Assembly: GCA_028023455.1 (NCBI GenBank)
Contig: JAQFVV010000018.1
Span: 4,985,800-5,049,799, forward strand
Source: Epiperipatus broadwayi
Lineage: Eukaryota > Onychophora > Udeonychophora > Euonychophora > Peripatidae
Direction of reading: 5' to 3'
Length of the DNA: 64,000 nucleotides
Shown: in pieces, positions 1 to 12,568 of the stretch
How the letters are laid out: each line of letters opens with the position of its first letter
Position numbering within the stretch: the first letter of the stretch is position 1
Notes under the pieces: model-generated
What the model saw: the letters and a program-made list of their open reading frames with translations, nothing else
Database searches by the model: none
What the model was told of the DNA's origin: nothing
Position numbers and translations under genes: made by a program

Positions 1-227
1 AACAACTTAAATTTCATACATTTAAATAATCTTTACAATAAGAAAAAAAAAATGGAAATGATGTTTATCAATCGGAAAACATATAAAATTAAACATTATT
101 AATTTGATTTAAAAACTTACAAAAGTCAGATAAGAGTCCGTTTTAACATTTCAGTTGGCTTGTTTATCAATTTGTAAAACTTGACGAAAGTTCTTAATTG
201 ATTTTAACAATTGTTCATTTCATATAG

Positions 228-319
228 CTTATGGTAGAAGAGTCCAGGCCTCTGCTTTCAATTCCCGCGACGCCTCCGTTGGAAGGTAATGTTCTGGAGA
301 TGGCAATAGCTGGTTCAAG
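228..319 (+). CDS. Candidate internal exon, low confidence
   Basis: A CpG-containing, less AT-rich stretch begins right after a splice-acceptor-like run ending CATATAG (221-227). Two donor-like sites follow, at 286 (GGAAG|GTAATG) and 320 (TTCAAG|GTATCA). One frame stays open to the second donor (start LMVEESRPLLSIPATPP). Another frame is open only to the first donor (start YGRRVQASAFNSRD), so even the reading frame is undecided. I recognise no domain. The surrounding 60-520 keeps several CpGs, unlike the repeat-rich DNA downstream, which could fit the edge of a host gene extending left of the window. It could equally be chance. Confidence 0.2.
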
Positions 320-1811
320 GTATCACAGTCTTTTCATTTTTTTTTTTTTATAGAGAGTGTGGTATGTGCGTCATACCACATCTCTCAAACACACAACACT
401 GGAACTGTCCGAAAAAACTGTATTTCCCTTTTTATATTATCCACATGGATTCAATCAACAAAACGTCACTAATCCATCACTTTCGTTAGGGTCCGAGCCA
501 AGGCCTAGTGCTTCCATTGGTCAAGCTAATTTCTCTTTCTTCTCTTATCTAACTTTTCATCTGACTTTTTAATTAAACAGCTTTTAGATAATTAATAAAC
601 AATCATTTCCATTTACAGATTACAGGAATTAATTAATACCTGTTTTTATTTTAACTTACGTTATTTTTTTATTAAAATATTTTTATATTTCAATCTTGTA
701 TTTTTTATTTAAAAAAATACGTTCAAATACTTTTTTTTCTTGTTTATGAAAAAAATATTTTTAAAGTTTAGCATCCATGCGAATATATATATGTTTAACA
801 AACATTTTAATTTTAGTGTTTAGTTTTTTCCTTTTATTTGCGAACTTTTAAGTTTTTATTTTAAATAAATGTAACGACATATTTATATATCGTTACAATA
901 TATATATATATAAAAGTAATAAAAAGTAGGTCATAAAACAAAATGAGATAAAAGATTCTCAATTTTCAAATGTGCTTTTTATCTAAAAGTTGATCGTTTT
1001 TATAAAACGAGAGTTCTAGAACTAGTCAGAAAAATATTGAAATAAACATTTTTATATTATTTCAGCTGTATTATATCATATATATAATTATTTTTAATAA
1101 TATTTAATTATAGAAAACAATAATTACTAATAAAAAAATAATAATAAAATGAGTACTCACAGATTCTTGTGAAAATGTTAGCATCATTTTCAAATTTCAA
1201 TCCAATTATGAAGGCATCAAAACTCGTTTTTAAAAATATAATCCAATAGTAATCCTTATACGTTTTTGATATAATCTTTTTTTTTTATTTTGAAGCTTTT
1301 AACTGTATTTTTACAAAAAAATTTGTTTCTACTAAGAGGGCTTATAAAAGCCCTTACGTAATTGAACGTAATTATTACACTGTAAAACAAGTTCAATGGA
1401 CCATGAATCATATTTACAGTCATTAAATCTAAAAAACAAAAGAAAAATAAAAAAATTAAAAATCATATTTTACAAAAACTTTCATAAAAAAATCCAAATT
1501 TTATTGTAAAAATACAAGTTATAGCTCATTTTAACCGCAACAAGATGGCGGATTGAATGATCTGAGAACTGTAAGTGTACTACTTACTGTTTTCGTGCAA
1601 ACTCAGTTGAAAGTCTAAATTTTTGTTCAGTAGCTCACAGGAGCTCTTTGAGCTCAAGGGGTTAAAAGGTAATTAATTTCTGAAGATTAAAATAAATTCA
1701 ATATTATGTAAGAGTATACTGTATTTTATTTGGGAATTATGATCATAAGCTTAAATTGAAAATAATTCAAAGGATAAGTTATGTTTCATTTCATATATAC
1801 ATATTATAACA
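320..1811. other. AT-rich DNA, no gene recognised
   Basis: Homopolymer-rich AT sequence with short frames only. At 1541-1551 there is CAAGATGGCGG, a match to the YY1-type motif, with a donor-like GTAAGT about 20 bases downstream. The ATG in the motif is followed two codons later by TGA, so it starts no protein. Confidence 0.5.
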
Positions 1812-3690
1812 TGTCTGTTGTATGGCACACAATAATAAAGTGTGTGTGCACAAATATATATAAAGTTGAAAAGAAAAGTAGAAAGAAACAGACATAAATT
1901 TGTAGATATTTTTCTATACTATCCTGGAATATTAAAGGGTTAAATAACTCTGAATTTAAAATAAAATTCTATTATGAAATAAAAAATTTAAAAGGTCTAA
2001 TAAAAATTAATATTTTTATTCTGACTTTAAAATTTTAAAAAAAAGTGTGTTTTTTGTTTAAAATAGAACTGATAATTGTAAATATTTCTATTATCTATTC
2101 TTTTTGAAAATCTTCATTAAAACTTGTATAAAATATCTTTTTTAATTAATGCTTATATGCATTTTACTATCTAAATAAAAACATGTAGATCACACTTTTG
2201 GTAAAATTGCAATGTTGCTTTCAAAAGTAGCTTTTAATTTAAAGGGATTTGAAAGGATTAGTGATCTTTTTGAAAAAATAAAAAAAACTTTTTAATTAAA
2301 TGTGTGTTTTATCAGCCCAATAAAATTCTATAAAAGGGCTGACAAAAAAAAATATCAGTCTGCTTTTAATTTTTGTAAAGTCTGGCAGCAAGAAGCTGGT
2401 CAAATTGGCCATCTACAAGTCTGGTTAGTGATTTTTCAAAAAGGATCTGGCTAATAGCTGGCGGAAAAGTATGGATAGTAGTTTTTGGAGAATCTGGTCA
2501 GCTGCAAAGCTGGTTATAATATTTTGTTCAACTTGTTGAAGTTTGCAGAGTTGGTTTTAGCTTACCAGAGAGATGGCTGGCAGAATTATACAGAGGATGG
2601 CCATGAAGATATAAGAATGCAAGGAAGCAGCTGCCCTAATTTATTGCTGATGGTTTGAATCATAAAGCTGACCAACTTCTACATTCACTATTCTGCTTAA
2701 ATATGGAGAAGATAGTTTGGTGGTCTGAAGCTTACCAAATCCTAGTCTAAGTAGAATCAATTGCAGAAGGGAGAAAGCCAACCATACCTGAATTATATAC
2801 TTTTATCTGATGATGACAATTTTCTGGATTGACCAAAACCAGCTTGCCCAAGAGAAACACCAGCTGAATGAAGTAGTTAATATATATGCTACTGTGTCTA
2901 TATGCAGAGAAGCACAGATAAATGTATATACAAGAATGAGTTGTTTTTTTAAATAATTCATTTAAAAATAGACATATATAGAACAATATTATTTTTAAAT
3001 GGTTTAAAAATCTATACATTTTCAAACAGTATAAATAAGTAATTGTGCATTGATTAAAAATTAAGTTAAGATTAATTCTTTGACTATCTTATTTAAAAGA
3101 AAAAGAAAAAAGACTTGAGAGGTCTTTTTAGATTGGAAAAAATATACCTGCTATATTAATTATTCTAAAAACATAATAATTACTTAACACAGGCTGTTAA
3201 AGGTAGATTTTATTTTTGAAAAAAGGAAGACATCTAAAAGCTTTATAATTAATTAAAATCTGATTTTATTTTCAATAAGAAAAAAACTTTTATAAACTTT
3301 GAAAAAAAAAAAGAAAGAAAGCTATAATAAAATGATTTGTTTAAATTTTATTATTGAAATATACGTATAGGTAAGTTTTGTGTATATTCAAAATAGAATT
3401 AGTAATTATAAAAATTAAAATTTTTTATTGTTTTGACAAAATTAAATTTGTTATGTTAATAATCTGTGCAATTTTATATACGTGTTTTAGTAAACCTAGT
3501 ATAGGTATTGCATTATTAAAAATATAAGTTAAAAAGTTTAATCATGTATTATTGTAGAACAATTTAAATATGTTCAGAAATTACATTAACACACATGTAT
3601 AGGTGCATATATAGATCAATGCTTGTTAACTAGAACACATATAAAAGATTTTAATCATTTTTAAATTTTGTTGAATGTCAATTGAAATGT
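1812..3690 (+). repeat. Y repeat, copy A (old, diverged)
   Basis: This aligns by eye with the 2-kb internal segment of the LTR element at 23.9-37.5 kb. Shared landmarks in order are GTGTGTGCACAAATATATAT, AAAGGGTTAAATAACTCTG, the block around TATCTGATGATGACAA (near 2805), GCAGAGAAGCACAGATAAA (near 2904), and the end block TTGAATGTCAATTGAAATG. Divergence and indels are clearly greater than between the 26-kb and 34-kb copies. There is no long reading frame. After about 3690 the sequence may continue briefly as decayed LTR (near 3683-3720), but I cannot fix that edge. Confidence 0.6.
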
Positions 3691-4701
3691 TTTCGTTGTA
3701 TGTTATAAAATGTGCATGTGTGTACACTACTGGTCCAATTTGTATGCTCATTCAAAAAGAATCTGAGCAAAAGTATCTCAAATCCAATCATATCCGAGAT
3801 GCACAAGTCAGGAGAAATCATAAATTCTAACCTATTTGCCCATTCTCCAAATTTACAACATGAACAACATTTTTGATAATACAGATGAATTTAATTCATT
3901 CCAGACCCAGAGATACAGTGGAGAGACATGATATCTTACAGATAGGCATGATTATCTAGTTAACTTATGAATGAAAGCCACATGTACATAGTAGAATAAT
4001 ATTTATAGAGGATGTGAAATGAATAGCTTAAAGAATGGTGAGACTTATTGATTGGTGGATGACAATAATAAATGCCTGGCAAATGCATGATCCCAGATAA
4101 ACCAGACATAATGAATGCTTAGAATAATTAATTAACATAGACCAGTATTGGGATTAAATTAAATAATGATTCGAGCACTTGATTACATTAAAATACAAAC
4201 TTTAATAAATGAATATGATATTATTGATTACATAAACTAATCATAGGCCTCACACCCATACTCTAGGTTTGCATATTTACAAGATCATATAGGTTAAGAT
4301 TTGAATAAGGCATGGTGTTGATACAGCATGTCTTTAAAGAAAATGAACAACAAAATAAGCCCAGAACAATTGATATATATATAGAATAAATAGCATAGTG
4401 TGGTTAATATGCCAATAATAATTAACATCATTTTTACATACACAATTAATAAGGTTAGTGCCACTTTAAATTTGAATAAGTATGAAACTCATGAAAACCA
4501 GCATTGTTTGTCACCATGACTGAATTGACATATATAATAAACAGACTATGGTTGAGACACCATCTCCAACCTTTGGGGGTAAGTATTAACAATGGAAGAT
4601 AGTAATATAAATTACAATTGATATAAAACAGATTCACAATTATTTGTGAATTTAACTAAACAATATTTTATTTCTCTTAAAATTACTAAAGTTTAACAAG
4701 T
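3691..4701. other. No gene recognised
   Basis: AT-rich sequence with no convincing frame, repeat boundary or RNA structure that I could see. Confidence 0.45.
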
Positions 4702-4703
4702 TA

Positions 4704-5095
4704 ATCAAGCACAAGTGCGTGTGCAGCGCAACTGCTCCCAAAAGCTGTTAATACAAATACAAATAGCTGACTAAAAATATTAAAACAGCTGAGTGCTTTC
4801 AAAGGATCTTGCCTTCATAATCATAGCTTGCTTACGTTTAAATTTATGCAAATATGCTAATTCCATCTTTTTGATAGTGAAAAACACGTGTCCTTCCTGT
4901 TTATGGCATCACTGTTGTGAGAGATAAATAAAGCCTCTTTGATCTTTCTTTTGAGGTCATGTCTCTCTCTACATACGATTATGAAGGCAAGATCCTTTGA
5001 AAGCACTCAGCTGTTTTAATATTTTTAGTTAGCTATTTGTATTTGTATTAACAGCTTTTGGGAGCAGTTGCGCCGCACACGCACTTGTGCTTGAT
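4704..5095. mobile_element. 392-bp MITE with 119-bp terminal inverted repeats
   Basis: The left arm (4704-4822) and the reverse complement of the right arm (4977-5095) match at about 117 of 119 positions and start ATCAAGCACAAGTGCG. The element is flanked by TA on both sides (4702-4703 and 5096-5097), the target duplication expected of Tc1/mariner-type transposases. The 154-bp centre has no coding capacity. Near-identical arms imply a young element, or arms kept alike by hairpin-templated repair. Assignment to Tc1/mariner is an inference from the TA flank only. Confidence 0.85.
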
Positions 5096-5097
5096 TA

Positions 5098-6264
5098 CAT
5101 ACATTTCCCAAAAGTAAAATTATTTAACTTAATTTAACAAGTTAAATAACAGAGATAATTTCTAATGCATCCGGGAATCATTTACCTGAAAGAGCAGATA
5201 TTTCTGTATAAGCTTGTTTCACAAACATTTAGATACAATTAATAGTAGTGATGAATGAATGGGTTATTGTTTATTATCATGACATTATGTCTTACAGATA
5301 TTAAATGGGCATAAGTGTAAAGTAACAATGCATTATGGTGCTAACATGAATGGCAGCATTGAAGGTTGGTCTACTGAGGACAGATAAAAAGCTTCATCAT
5401 GTACTAGAAAATGAGAAGGTCTATCCACACTTTTTATGGAATGGAACTTCAAGATGTGGTGGGCAAGAAGTGTAATGGGCCAGCTTTCCCAGGGTCATCT
5501 CATGCAAAGACTTCACTATGCTATCTTAAAATTGTTCCTAAACATGGGAGCATATCCACATGGTTGGAATGTATACAGAAAGATGGGATTGCCATTCCTG
5601 AGGATCCCAAAATGACAAAGCAAAATATAAATAATCTGACTGGCATATGTTAGCAATGCTCATGCAGGTACAAATGTCTTTAATGACTTTGATGTATATT
5701 ACAGCCCTAAATAAAATCTAATACCAAGTGTAATGGCATGACCAAATATTAAAACATATGGTCAGTACAAATATCACCTTAAACAATTGCTTCAATATAA
5801 TATATAAAGAGAAAGCATATAATCCTCTCATTCAGATGAATTCCTATGAATTTTAACTATAACATTAATATAATCTGAATGCAATGCTTGACTGGCATCA
5901 TGAGTAAATGATTGACATATTACACCCCAGCAATGAGGCCATTGAGGTTACTTTAAAGTATTGCCATGGTGACTAATGAGAAATTGAATGATTAAAGAAA
6001 GAGTTCAGTATTAAGAACTGATTGTGCTTAAAATACACATACAATTATATTCAATTATGGTTCAACTGCACAAACTTTTGTTAATAACACCTCCCATTAA
6101 CAGTAGGATCAAATACTAATAAATTAGGCTCACAAGGTTGCATCCCTTTGGCATATTAAATCAAATTTAGATCAAATTACATAATTATAAATTGAAGTGC
6201 TCCACATTAAAATATAATGAAACAAAACAAGATATATTTATAGCAGGCATGAGACCATGTAAAG

Positions 6265-6348
<84 letters not shown>

Positions 6349-6349
6349 G

Positions 6350-6390
<41 letters not shown>

Positions 6391-7289
6391 TATAATGGTT
6401 ATAGAGAGTCATTAGATAAAAGTTAATATATGCAAAAAATAACTATTATGACACCACCAGCATGTTAGTAGACAAATAATGACCTAAATTAAATAAAATA
6501 TAGATATAATTGAAATAGGAATACCAAGTTCTTGATACGGCATTAGATGGTTACCTTTCATCAAAGCATGGGTAGCAATACTTCTTTCATCTTGTGGTGG
6601 GTTGCATCCTCTCTCTAGGGTTATCTTCTACATTTAATTAGAAAGTCCTTCAATTGGATATAACAGGAAAGGGATTATGGTGCAGAGATGATCTTTGGGA
6701 GATCAGATGGAAAGATGAATGCTGTCCCACTACTCATGCATCATCTTGCTGAAGTTTTTAGTGACCTAGATTCTGTTATCTCACACTAAAGAAAATAAAA
6801 CCCAACCCCCCTTGTGTCAAATTGAGCCCTATTTATATTATTCCTTTATCTTAGGAATTGTTTTAATGAAAAACCATCCCGCAATATGAATACCAATTTA
6901 CCTCGAGTGATCTCAATCAGCAGGAAGTATGCCATTGTTTTTGAATATAGTACAGATGACATTGAATGATAAGTTCAAGAAGGTATTGTTCAAATCTATT
7001 TCTATCTTAGTAACAGATTCTAACAGATATAATTCTAATTAATCTCTTAGATTGCCCAAAATTAATTAATTTAATGATTTTCTTTTATTAAAACTAATGT
7101 GTCGCTCTTTTGTTTGCTAAATTTTAAATTATGTTAATTGTCTTCCAGAGCCTATCCAACCATTTTGTTAATACTGAAATAATAATACAAAAAATAATAA
7201 TAAATGTAATAATGATATTTACATTATACTTAGGTATTCATCATACATAGATGCACATAATTGACATATTTATAGGATTGAATATGCCT
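5098..7289. other. No gene recognised, microsatellites inside
   Basis: AT-rich DNA. Short frames occur (for example 5411-5653) but have no recognisable domain and atypical composition. A (TA)n tract of about 76 bp at 6268-6343 is followed directly by (GATA)n at 6350-6383. Confidence 0.5.
6268..6383. repeat. (TA)n then (GATA)n compound microsatellite
   Basis: Uninterrupted TA dinucleotides run into about eight GATA units. Read directly from the sequence. Confidence 0.95.
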
Positions 7290-7740
7290 ATTTTAGGCTA
7301 TAATTATTCTTATAAATCAAACACTTATATATGTAAACATTTAAAATTTATTATGGGAAGATGGGAGCAGTTACTTGTATCTGCATACTTATGCTCTCTG
7401 ATTCACCCAAGCAAGTGGAAGAGTGGGTTTGAACCACCTCCTATGTTTAGTCAATATGATAAGCATGATGATGAATGGTTATTTCTTTTGAGTAGTACTT
7501 ATACTTATTGATAATGCTGGTTGATGAATTTATAATTATGCTTGTAATTGCTCCAAGGAGTTAACTGATCTCTTTTGGTCTAACTAGCTGATCATTCTCT
7601 CATGCTCTCTCTTGAATATATTTCTTATATATTTATGATTTTTAAACATTATTTTAATAATTAATTTAAGATTTAATTTTATATTTATTTGTAATGATTT
7701 TCCATCATCCCATATCTTTTTCTCTCTTTTCTATCCCTTT
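7290..7740 (+). repeat. Diverged solo fragment of the 1.1-kb LTR family
   Basis: Collinear with the right half of the LTRs at 24-37 kb. Shared words are GATGATGAATGGTTATTT (near 7466), TTTTGAGTAGTACTTA, ATAATGCTGGTTGAT and CTCATGCTCT, then CCATCATCCCATATCTTTT near the LTR end. It is older than the three LTRs of the composite element and has no internal region beside it. Confidence 0.55.
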
Positions 7741-7814
7741 AGAATATACACACACACGTGTAGAGTTATTAAAAGTAAGAACTGAAATAGATGAGCTGTT
7801 TGTTGAATAAAAAT

Positions 7815-8030
7815 ATTTTAATGATTTTTATATTTATATATGATGTTGCTAAATGGGATGAAATTAAATATCTGAATTTGTTTCTTAGAACTGCATTCAA
7901 TATTATATGATTGACTTTATTTTTATATTTTATACATGAAATTGCTGTGGGAAAACTAAATATATGAATTTGTTGTTTGGAACTGATGGATTATTCTATG
8001 ATTGATTGTGAAATTACTAAACGAAGAGAG
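7815..8030. repeat. Degenerate tandem repeat, about 90-bp period
   Basis: Successive related blocks share ATTTTTATATTTATA, TGAAATTGCTG or TGATGTTGCTAAA, AAATATMTGAATTTGTT and GGAACTG or GAACTGCA. The third block runs into the left arm of the palindrome that starts near 8029. Confidence 0.5.
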
Positions 8031-8889
8031 AATAAAATATATGAACTCTTTATTATAATTATCTTAATAATTTTATACAAGATGGGGATTTACAGCTGAA
8101 ATTTACTTCAAAGAGCTACAATCAAACTATTTACACTTTGTTTTGTTAATAAATGGTTATTTTATTATTTATTAATGCATTTGTTCATGTTGTTTTATAT
8201 ATGATTAAATGTTATAACCTTATCTTACACATATGCTAAGCATATAAATATCCACAACTGTGAGAACATGCAAACCAGTGAGTGATGTGCTGGGATGTGA
8301 AAATTGATAAATGATGATGACTATTATCTTAAATAATTTCAAGTAAACATTCTCTTCTGTGGAGGTTTGGTAACTGGAATTCTACAAATAGAAACTTCAA
8401 ACAAATAAAATACTTTAGAGTAATTTGTAATCAAAAATTATTATTGTTCCTTGTTGTTGAATTAATTTTTCTAAGTTTGAATATGATAATGTCAACACAT
8501 ATGTGAGAGCATACATATTGATCATTATAGATATATGCTTGGAGTACTTTGAATATTATATATTTATTATATATTATTGGTTAGGGTTCAAATCTGAATT
8601 ATTGATATATTACCAATATACAAGGATAATTTGCTGTTATTATTTACTGGTACAAAATAATTGAATTTTAGTTGCTTAACAGTTGATCTCCAAAAATGAT
8701 AAGATTACAATTTCATTATACTGTATCTTCTTGACAAAACTAATTTTTCATATATATTTTTTTTACTATTGACCATATATGTATGCAATTTATTATTGCC
8801 AGTAAATATGAATAAGTAATGGCCATACCTCAGTAGTTCAGATTTTAACCCAAACCAATGATATATATATATATATATATATATATGGA

Positions 8890-8920
<31 letters not shown>

Positions 8921-9441
8921 ATAAATATAAGACATTCCAGGTTCTCAAACATATATCCATAATGTAAGAATATCCCACTACATATATTCGTAAATCTTAT
9001 CAATCCTGATTTAAATCAGCATAACTAAATTAAACCACTGTAATAATGATGATGGTTTTTTTATCATCATCACTCTAAAGTATTTTGTTTGTTTTAGGGT
9101 TCTAAATGAAAAAACTTCAGATTCCAAACCTCAAAAAGGTCATGTTTATTTGAAATTATTTAAGATAATCATTTGCTAGTCTTTATCCTAACATCCCAGC
9201 ACATCCTTCAGTACATGTTCTCAGAGCTGTGGACATTTTTATGAACTAGCATGTGTGTGTATTAAGGTTATAACATTTAATCTTATGAAATACAAACAAA
9301 TGGATTAACAAATAATAAAATTACCATTTATTAACAAAACAAAATGTAGGTAGTTTGATTCTATCTAGATAATGTAAATTTCCATTTATGCTCAAAATTA
9401 TTATGATCATTTTAATAAATAATTCATATATTTTATTTCCA
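8029..9441. repeat. Large imperfect palindrome (fold-back), about 400-bp arms
   Basis: The left arm 8029-8425 is the diverged reverse complement of 9046-9441. Matching words include AATAAAATATATGAA, TTTTGTTAATAAATGGT, ATTAAATGTTATAACCTTA, GATGTGCTGGGATGT and ATACTTTAGAGT. An inner arm pair also exists (GGTTAGGGTTCAAATCTGAA at 8580 against 8833-8862). The centre holds a (TA)n tract. There is no transposase. The inner block 8690-8800 recurs alone at 13060-13190, so this is a dispersed repeat family rather than a one-off. Confidence 0.7.
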
Positions 9442-10216
9442 TTTAATAGTTTTATTTATAGATATAAAAATCAATCTTATAATTTTTTTTTCAGCAAACA
9501 GTATAACTATTTCAGTCTTTATTTTTAATACCTTCACACACGGAGGGAAATACAACTCCTCATCTAATACTTCAACTTGAGTTTATATTCCTAATTCACA
9601 TGCAAAATATGGAATACCATGACACAATACTGAATTTCTTTTATGCTTTATAAATTTAAAATCTTTTTTCATATTATAAAAAGGAATATCTTAATATTTA
9701 CCATTCACCAATCTTTAGGATCATTCCTTTTAGATTTTAGATATGTTTTCTCCACAATTACAATCAGTCTTTTTAATATTTACTAAGGCAGTAAACCTTT
9801 AAGCATGTGCACTTAAAAATCCGAAGGTAGGGACCTCTACAGGCCTTAACCACAAGCTTACTCTTTGGAAGAAAAGAGGGGAATTTTTAGGAAGTGAATC
9901 TTTGTAGACACATAAGTTAGCTTTGTGCTAGTACAGTACATATCAAATGCATATAAGTTTTCAGCAATTTAGCTTCGTAGTCAGGTTCTTTTCTTTTTTG
10001 GCTGAGGTGGTAATATAATTTTACATATCAGCATTTACTGGACTGGGCTGCATGTACAGGGTTTTAAACTGATGTATGGCTTGTTCCTGTCTATCTCTTC
10101 ATAATAAAAGATTCCATAGTATAATAAAACATTCTTATAGCTTCTATTTTAATTTTGTAATTTCAATTAGCTGCAAGGCAAATTCTTTTTCACATGGAAT
10201 ACTTCCATCGATTTAA
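9442..10216. other. No gene recognised
   Basis: AT-rich sequence with a slightly more complex patch around 9780-10080. I see no frame, arm or RNA element in it. Confidence 0.45.
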
Positions 10217-10337
10217 AGTTGTTGTTTTTTTGTTTTGTTTTTTTCATATGTCATAGCATCGGCCGAGACGCAAACCCACAACCGTCTGCAAACAACTACT
10301 TGCCTGCATGACGGCTGCGATACCTCTCGGCTAACAA
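10217..10337 (-). mobile_element. tRNA-derived SINE, copy 1
   Basis: On the minus strand, TAGCCGAGAGG (10323-10333) fits the tRNA A box. GGTTTGCGTCT (10266-10276) is close to the B-box consensus GGTTCRANNCC, 46 bp downstream. The head is followed by GATGCTATGACATATGAA and an A-rich tail. The same head-tail junction occurs in the copy at 12905-13003, which makes this a SINE family rather than a tRNA gene. The inferred cloverleaf is poor, and transcription is not shown. Confidence 0.6.
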
Positions 10338-10611
10338 CACAAGACAAGGTTATTTTTACAGTTTAGGTTTCTCTCAATCCATACTGGAACAAAGTTGACT
10401 GCTGAACTATTTATCATCTGTTTCATTACCCATTGTGTATACCATAATATAGATTAATTTCTTTGTTATCTGCAGCACCTACTATAATGGTGACTAGTCT
10501 ATTGTCTCAGACCTAAAAAAAATATACCTTTGTCTTTCTTTACTTAATATGCATTACAAAAGAGAAAATTCTTTACTGATTTTTACTATTTTATTTACAA
10601 TTAAAAAAATG

Positions 10612-12568
10612 TTGGTGCAAATTTAGTATGTGATCTCTGCCATTTTGAATTTCAAAAATAGCCAAAACATCATCTGACACATCTAAGTGATAAAAAAAAC
10701 TATGCAAAAACAGAAAAAAATTAGAACTTGGGTCACGTGACTTGGAAAAACCCGCCAAAACACACAGTTAAAAAAAAAAGCCAAAACACAAAAAATTAAC
10801 ATTTTCTCATTTTAAATTATAAATCAAATAATTTATATAGAGAAAGAGCAAGATTACTATATTTAAATCTTAATCAATAAATGTTAGTTATCACTGCCTA
10901 AAAAAGTACATAATAATAATACATTTTCTCATTTTAAATTTTGCTAGGGATTACATTTTCTAATTTGACTTAATGGATTTCGAATCCATTATTTTTATTA
11001 CAGTACTCTTTCCTCTTTACTTCCTCACACCAACTAGTCAACCATTTGGTTTCCTGCTTTTTGTTTTATTTTACATTTGACACCTTTGAACATCCAAAGG
11101 TGTTTGACTATAGCTATTTTCAAGATTGCCTTTGTGGATAAAGATGCACCGCACTTATATTTCTTTCCCTCTCCCATTGTCTACTTTTACATTCTTATTT
11201 AATGATTTTCAGTTTTTCTATACGTTTCTTTTAACTGTAAAATGCTTAACTTAAATAATTTAGATTTTAGCTTTAGAAAGATGCCATAATATTATATATA
11301 CACACACGCACCTATTACAAATGTGTGTGGATTTTAATATTACATTTTATACACCATGGGAGATAGTTTGGTTTTAAGTAAAATGAAGCAAGTATATCTG
11401 CATACAGATGATATTCACCGCTTTAATATATAAAATCATACCTCAACAAATAATTTTAAAAATGTTTAGAAAAATACGCAAACCACTCTATAATTATTTT
11501 GTATAAATTAAAAAGTAACTTTCTTGATGTGATGGGGAGAACTAAATAAGGCGTATTAAGCCTCTTACTATGTGCGGATATATATTACCCCGGTCACTAT
11601 TAAAGTTAGTTATATACAGCTTACTTGTACACAAACATGTATACGCGTTAAAATATAAGAAGATAAAACTCATTAAAGTCTTCATTTGCATTTCATCTAT
11701 GTCAAATATACTCTTGATTATGTCACTATAATCTGTATATCTATTAACATTGAAATGAGTTTTACTACCAACAAAGGAAAACAAAAACATATTTTAAATA
11801 AATGTAAATATTTTATTTTATTTTTTTAAAAAAATATTTATTTTAATTAATAATTGCTTTGTGTCTGTGTTTGTAATGAGTAATATATATTAGATATATA
11901 TTTCACACAAATAAAATTATGAGTGTGTAAAGAAAACAAATAAATGAAATATGATAAATAAATAAATGGCTATTGGGTTTATTTACCTTCATTATCAAAG
12001 CTGTGTGCTAAATTTGCATACACTTTGCATTTCTTATAGCAACAGTTTTACTTCGCAATTCATTTAGCCACAGCTTTGATAATGAAGGTATTCCTTCAAA
12101 AATAATAGCCATTTATTTATTTATCATATTTCATTTACTTGTTTATTTTACGCACTCATAATTTTATTTGTGTGAAATATATATATATCATATATATTAC
12201 TTTAATTTGTATAAAGGGGGAGGGGGTGTCTTAGATATCACATATCAGCCACATCAAAATGCTACCAAGTACTTTTTTAGGCAATGATAACTAGCATTTA
12301 TTGATTAAGATTTAAATATAGTAATCTTGCTCTCTCTCTATATATAAATTATTTGATTTATAATTTAAAATGAGAAAATGTTAATTTTTTGTGCTTTGGC
12401 TTTTCTTTTTTAACTGGGCATTTTGGCGGATTTTTCCAAGTCACATGACCCAAGTCCTAAATTTTTTCTGTTTTCGCATAGTTTTTTATCACTTAGATGT
12501 GTCAGATGATGTTTTTGGCTATTTTTGAAATTTAAAATGGCAGAGATCGCTTACTAAATTTGCACCAA
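10612..12568. mobile_element. Non-autonomous DNA transposon, 299-bp inverted arms
   Basis: Arms 10612-10910 and 12270-12568 are inverted copies starting TTGGTGCAAATTTAGTA. They are flanked by AATG on both sides (10608-10611 and 12569-12572), a likely 4-bp target duplication. Each arm carries a CACGTG or CACATG box (TCACGTGACTTGG at left). The 1.36-kb middle has no transposase frame and contains a second nested MITE. I cannot assign a superfamily: long arms plus a 4-bp duplication fit none with certainty. The arms differ by scattered substitutions, so it is older than the MITE at 4.7 kb. Confidence 0.7.
11901..12177. mobile_element. Nested 277-bp MITE inside the 1.96-kb element
   Basis: Arms of about 110 bp start TTTCACACAAATAAAATTAT and include ATGATAAATAAATAAATGGC and CCTTCATTATCAAAGCTGTG. 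They are separated by about 60 bp. TA lies on both sides, but the flanks are themselves TA-rich, so the duplication cannot be proven. It sits between the arms of the larger element and is therefore probably the later insertion. Confidence 0.65.

Noticed and set aside
1541-1551. YY1-like motif or start codon CAAGATGGCGG
   Set aside because: A single short motif; the ATG is followed almost at once by TGA and no transcript structure is visible.
5411-5653. 80-codon frame beginning MRRSIHTFYGM
   Set aside because: No recognisable domain, no splice or promoter context, and no second copy in the window to test conservation.
6185-6412. 75-codon minus-strand frame
   Set aside because: It is mostly translation of the (TA)n and (GATA)n tract.
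10217-10337. True tRNA gene with a long variable arm
   Set aside because: The boxes fit, but the acceptor and anticodon stems pair poorly and the A-rich 3' tail is shared with a second copy, so it is a SINE.
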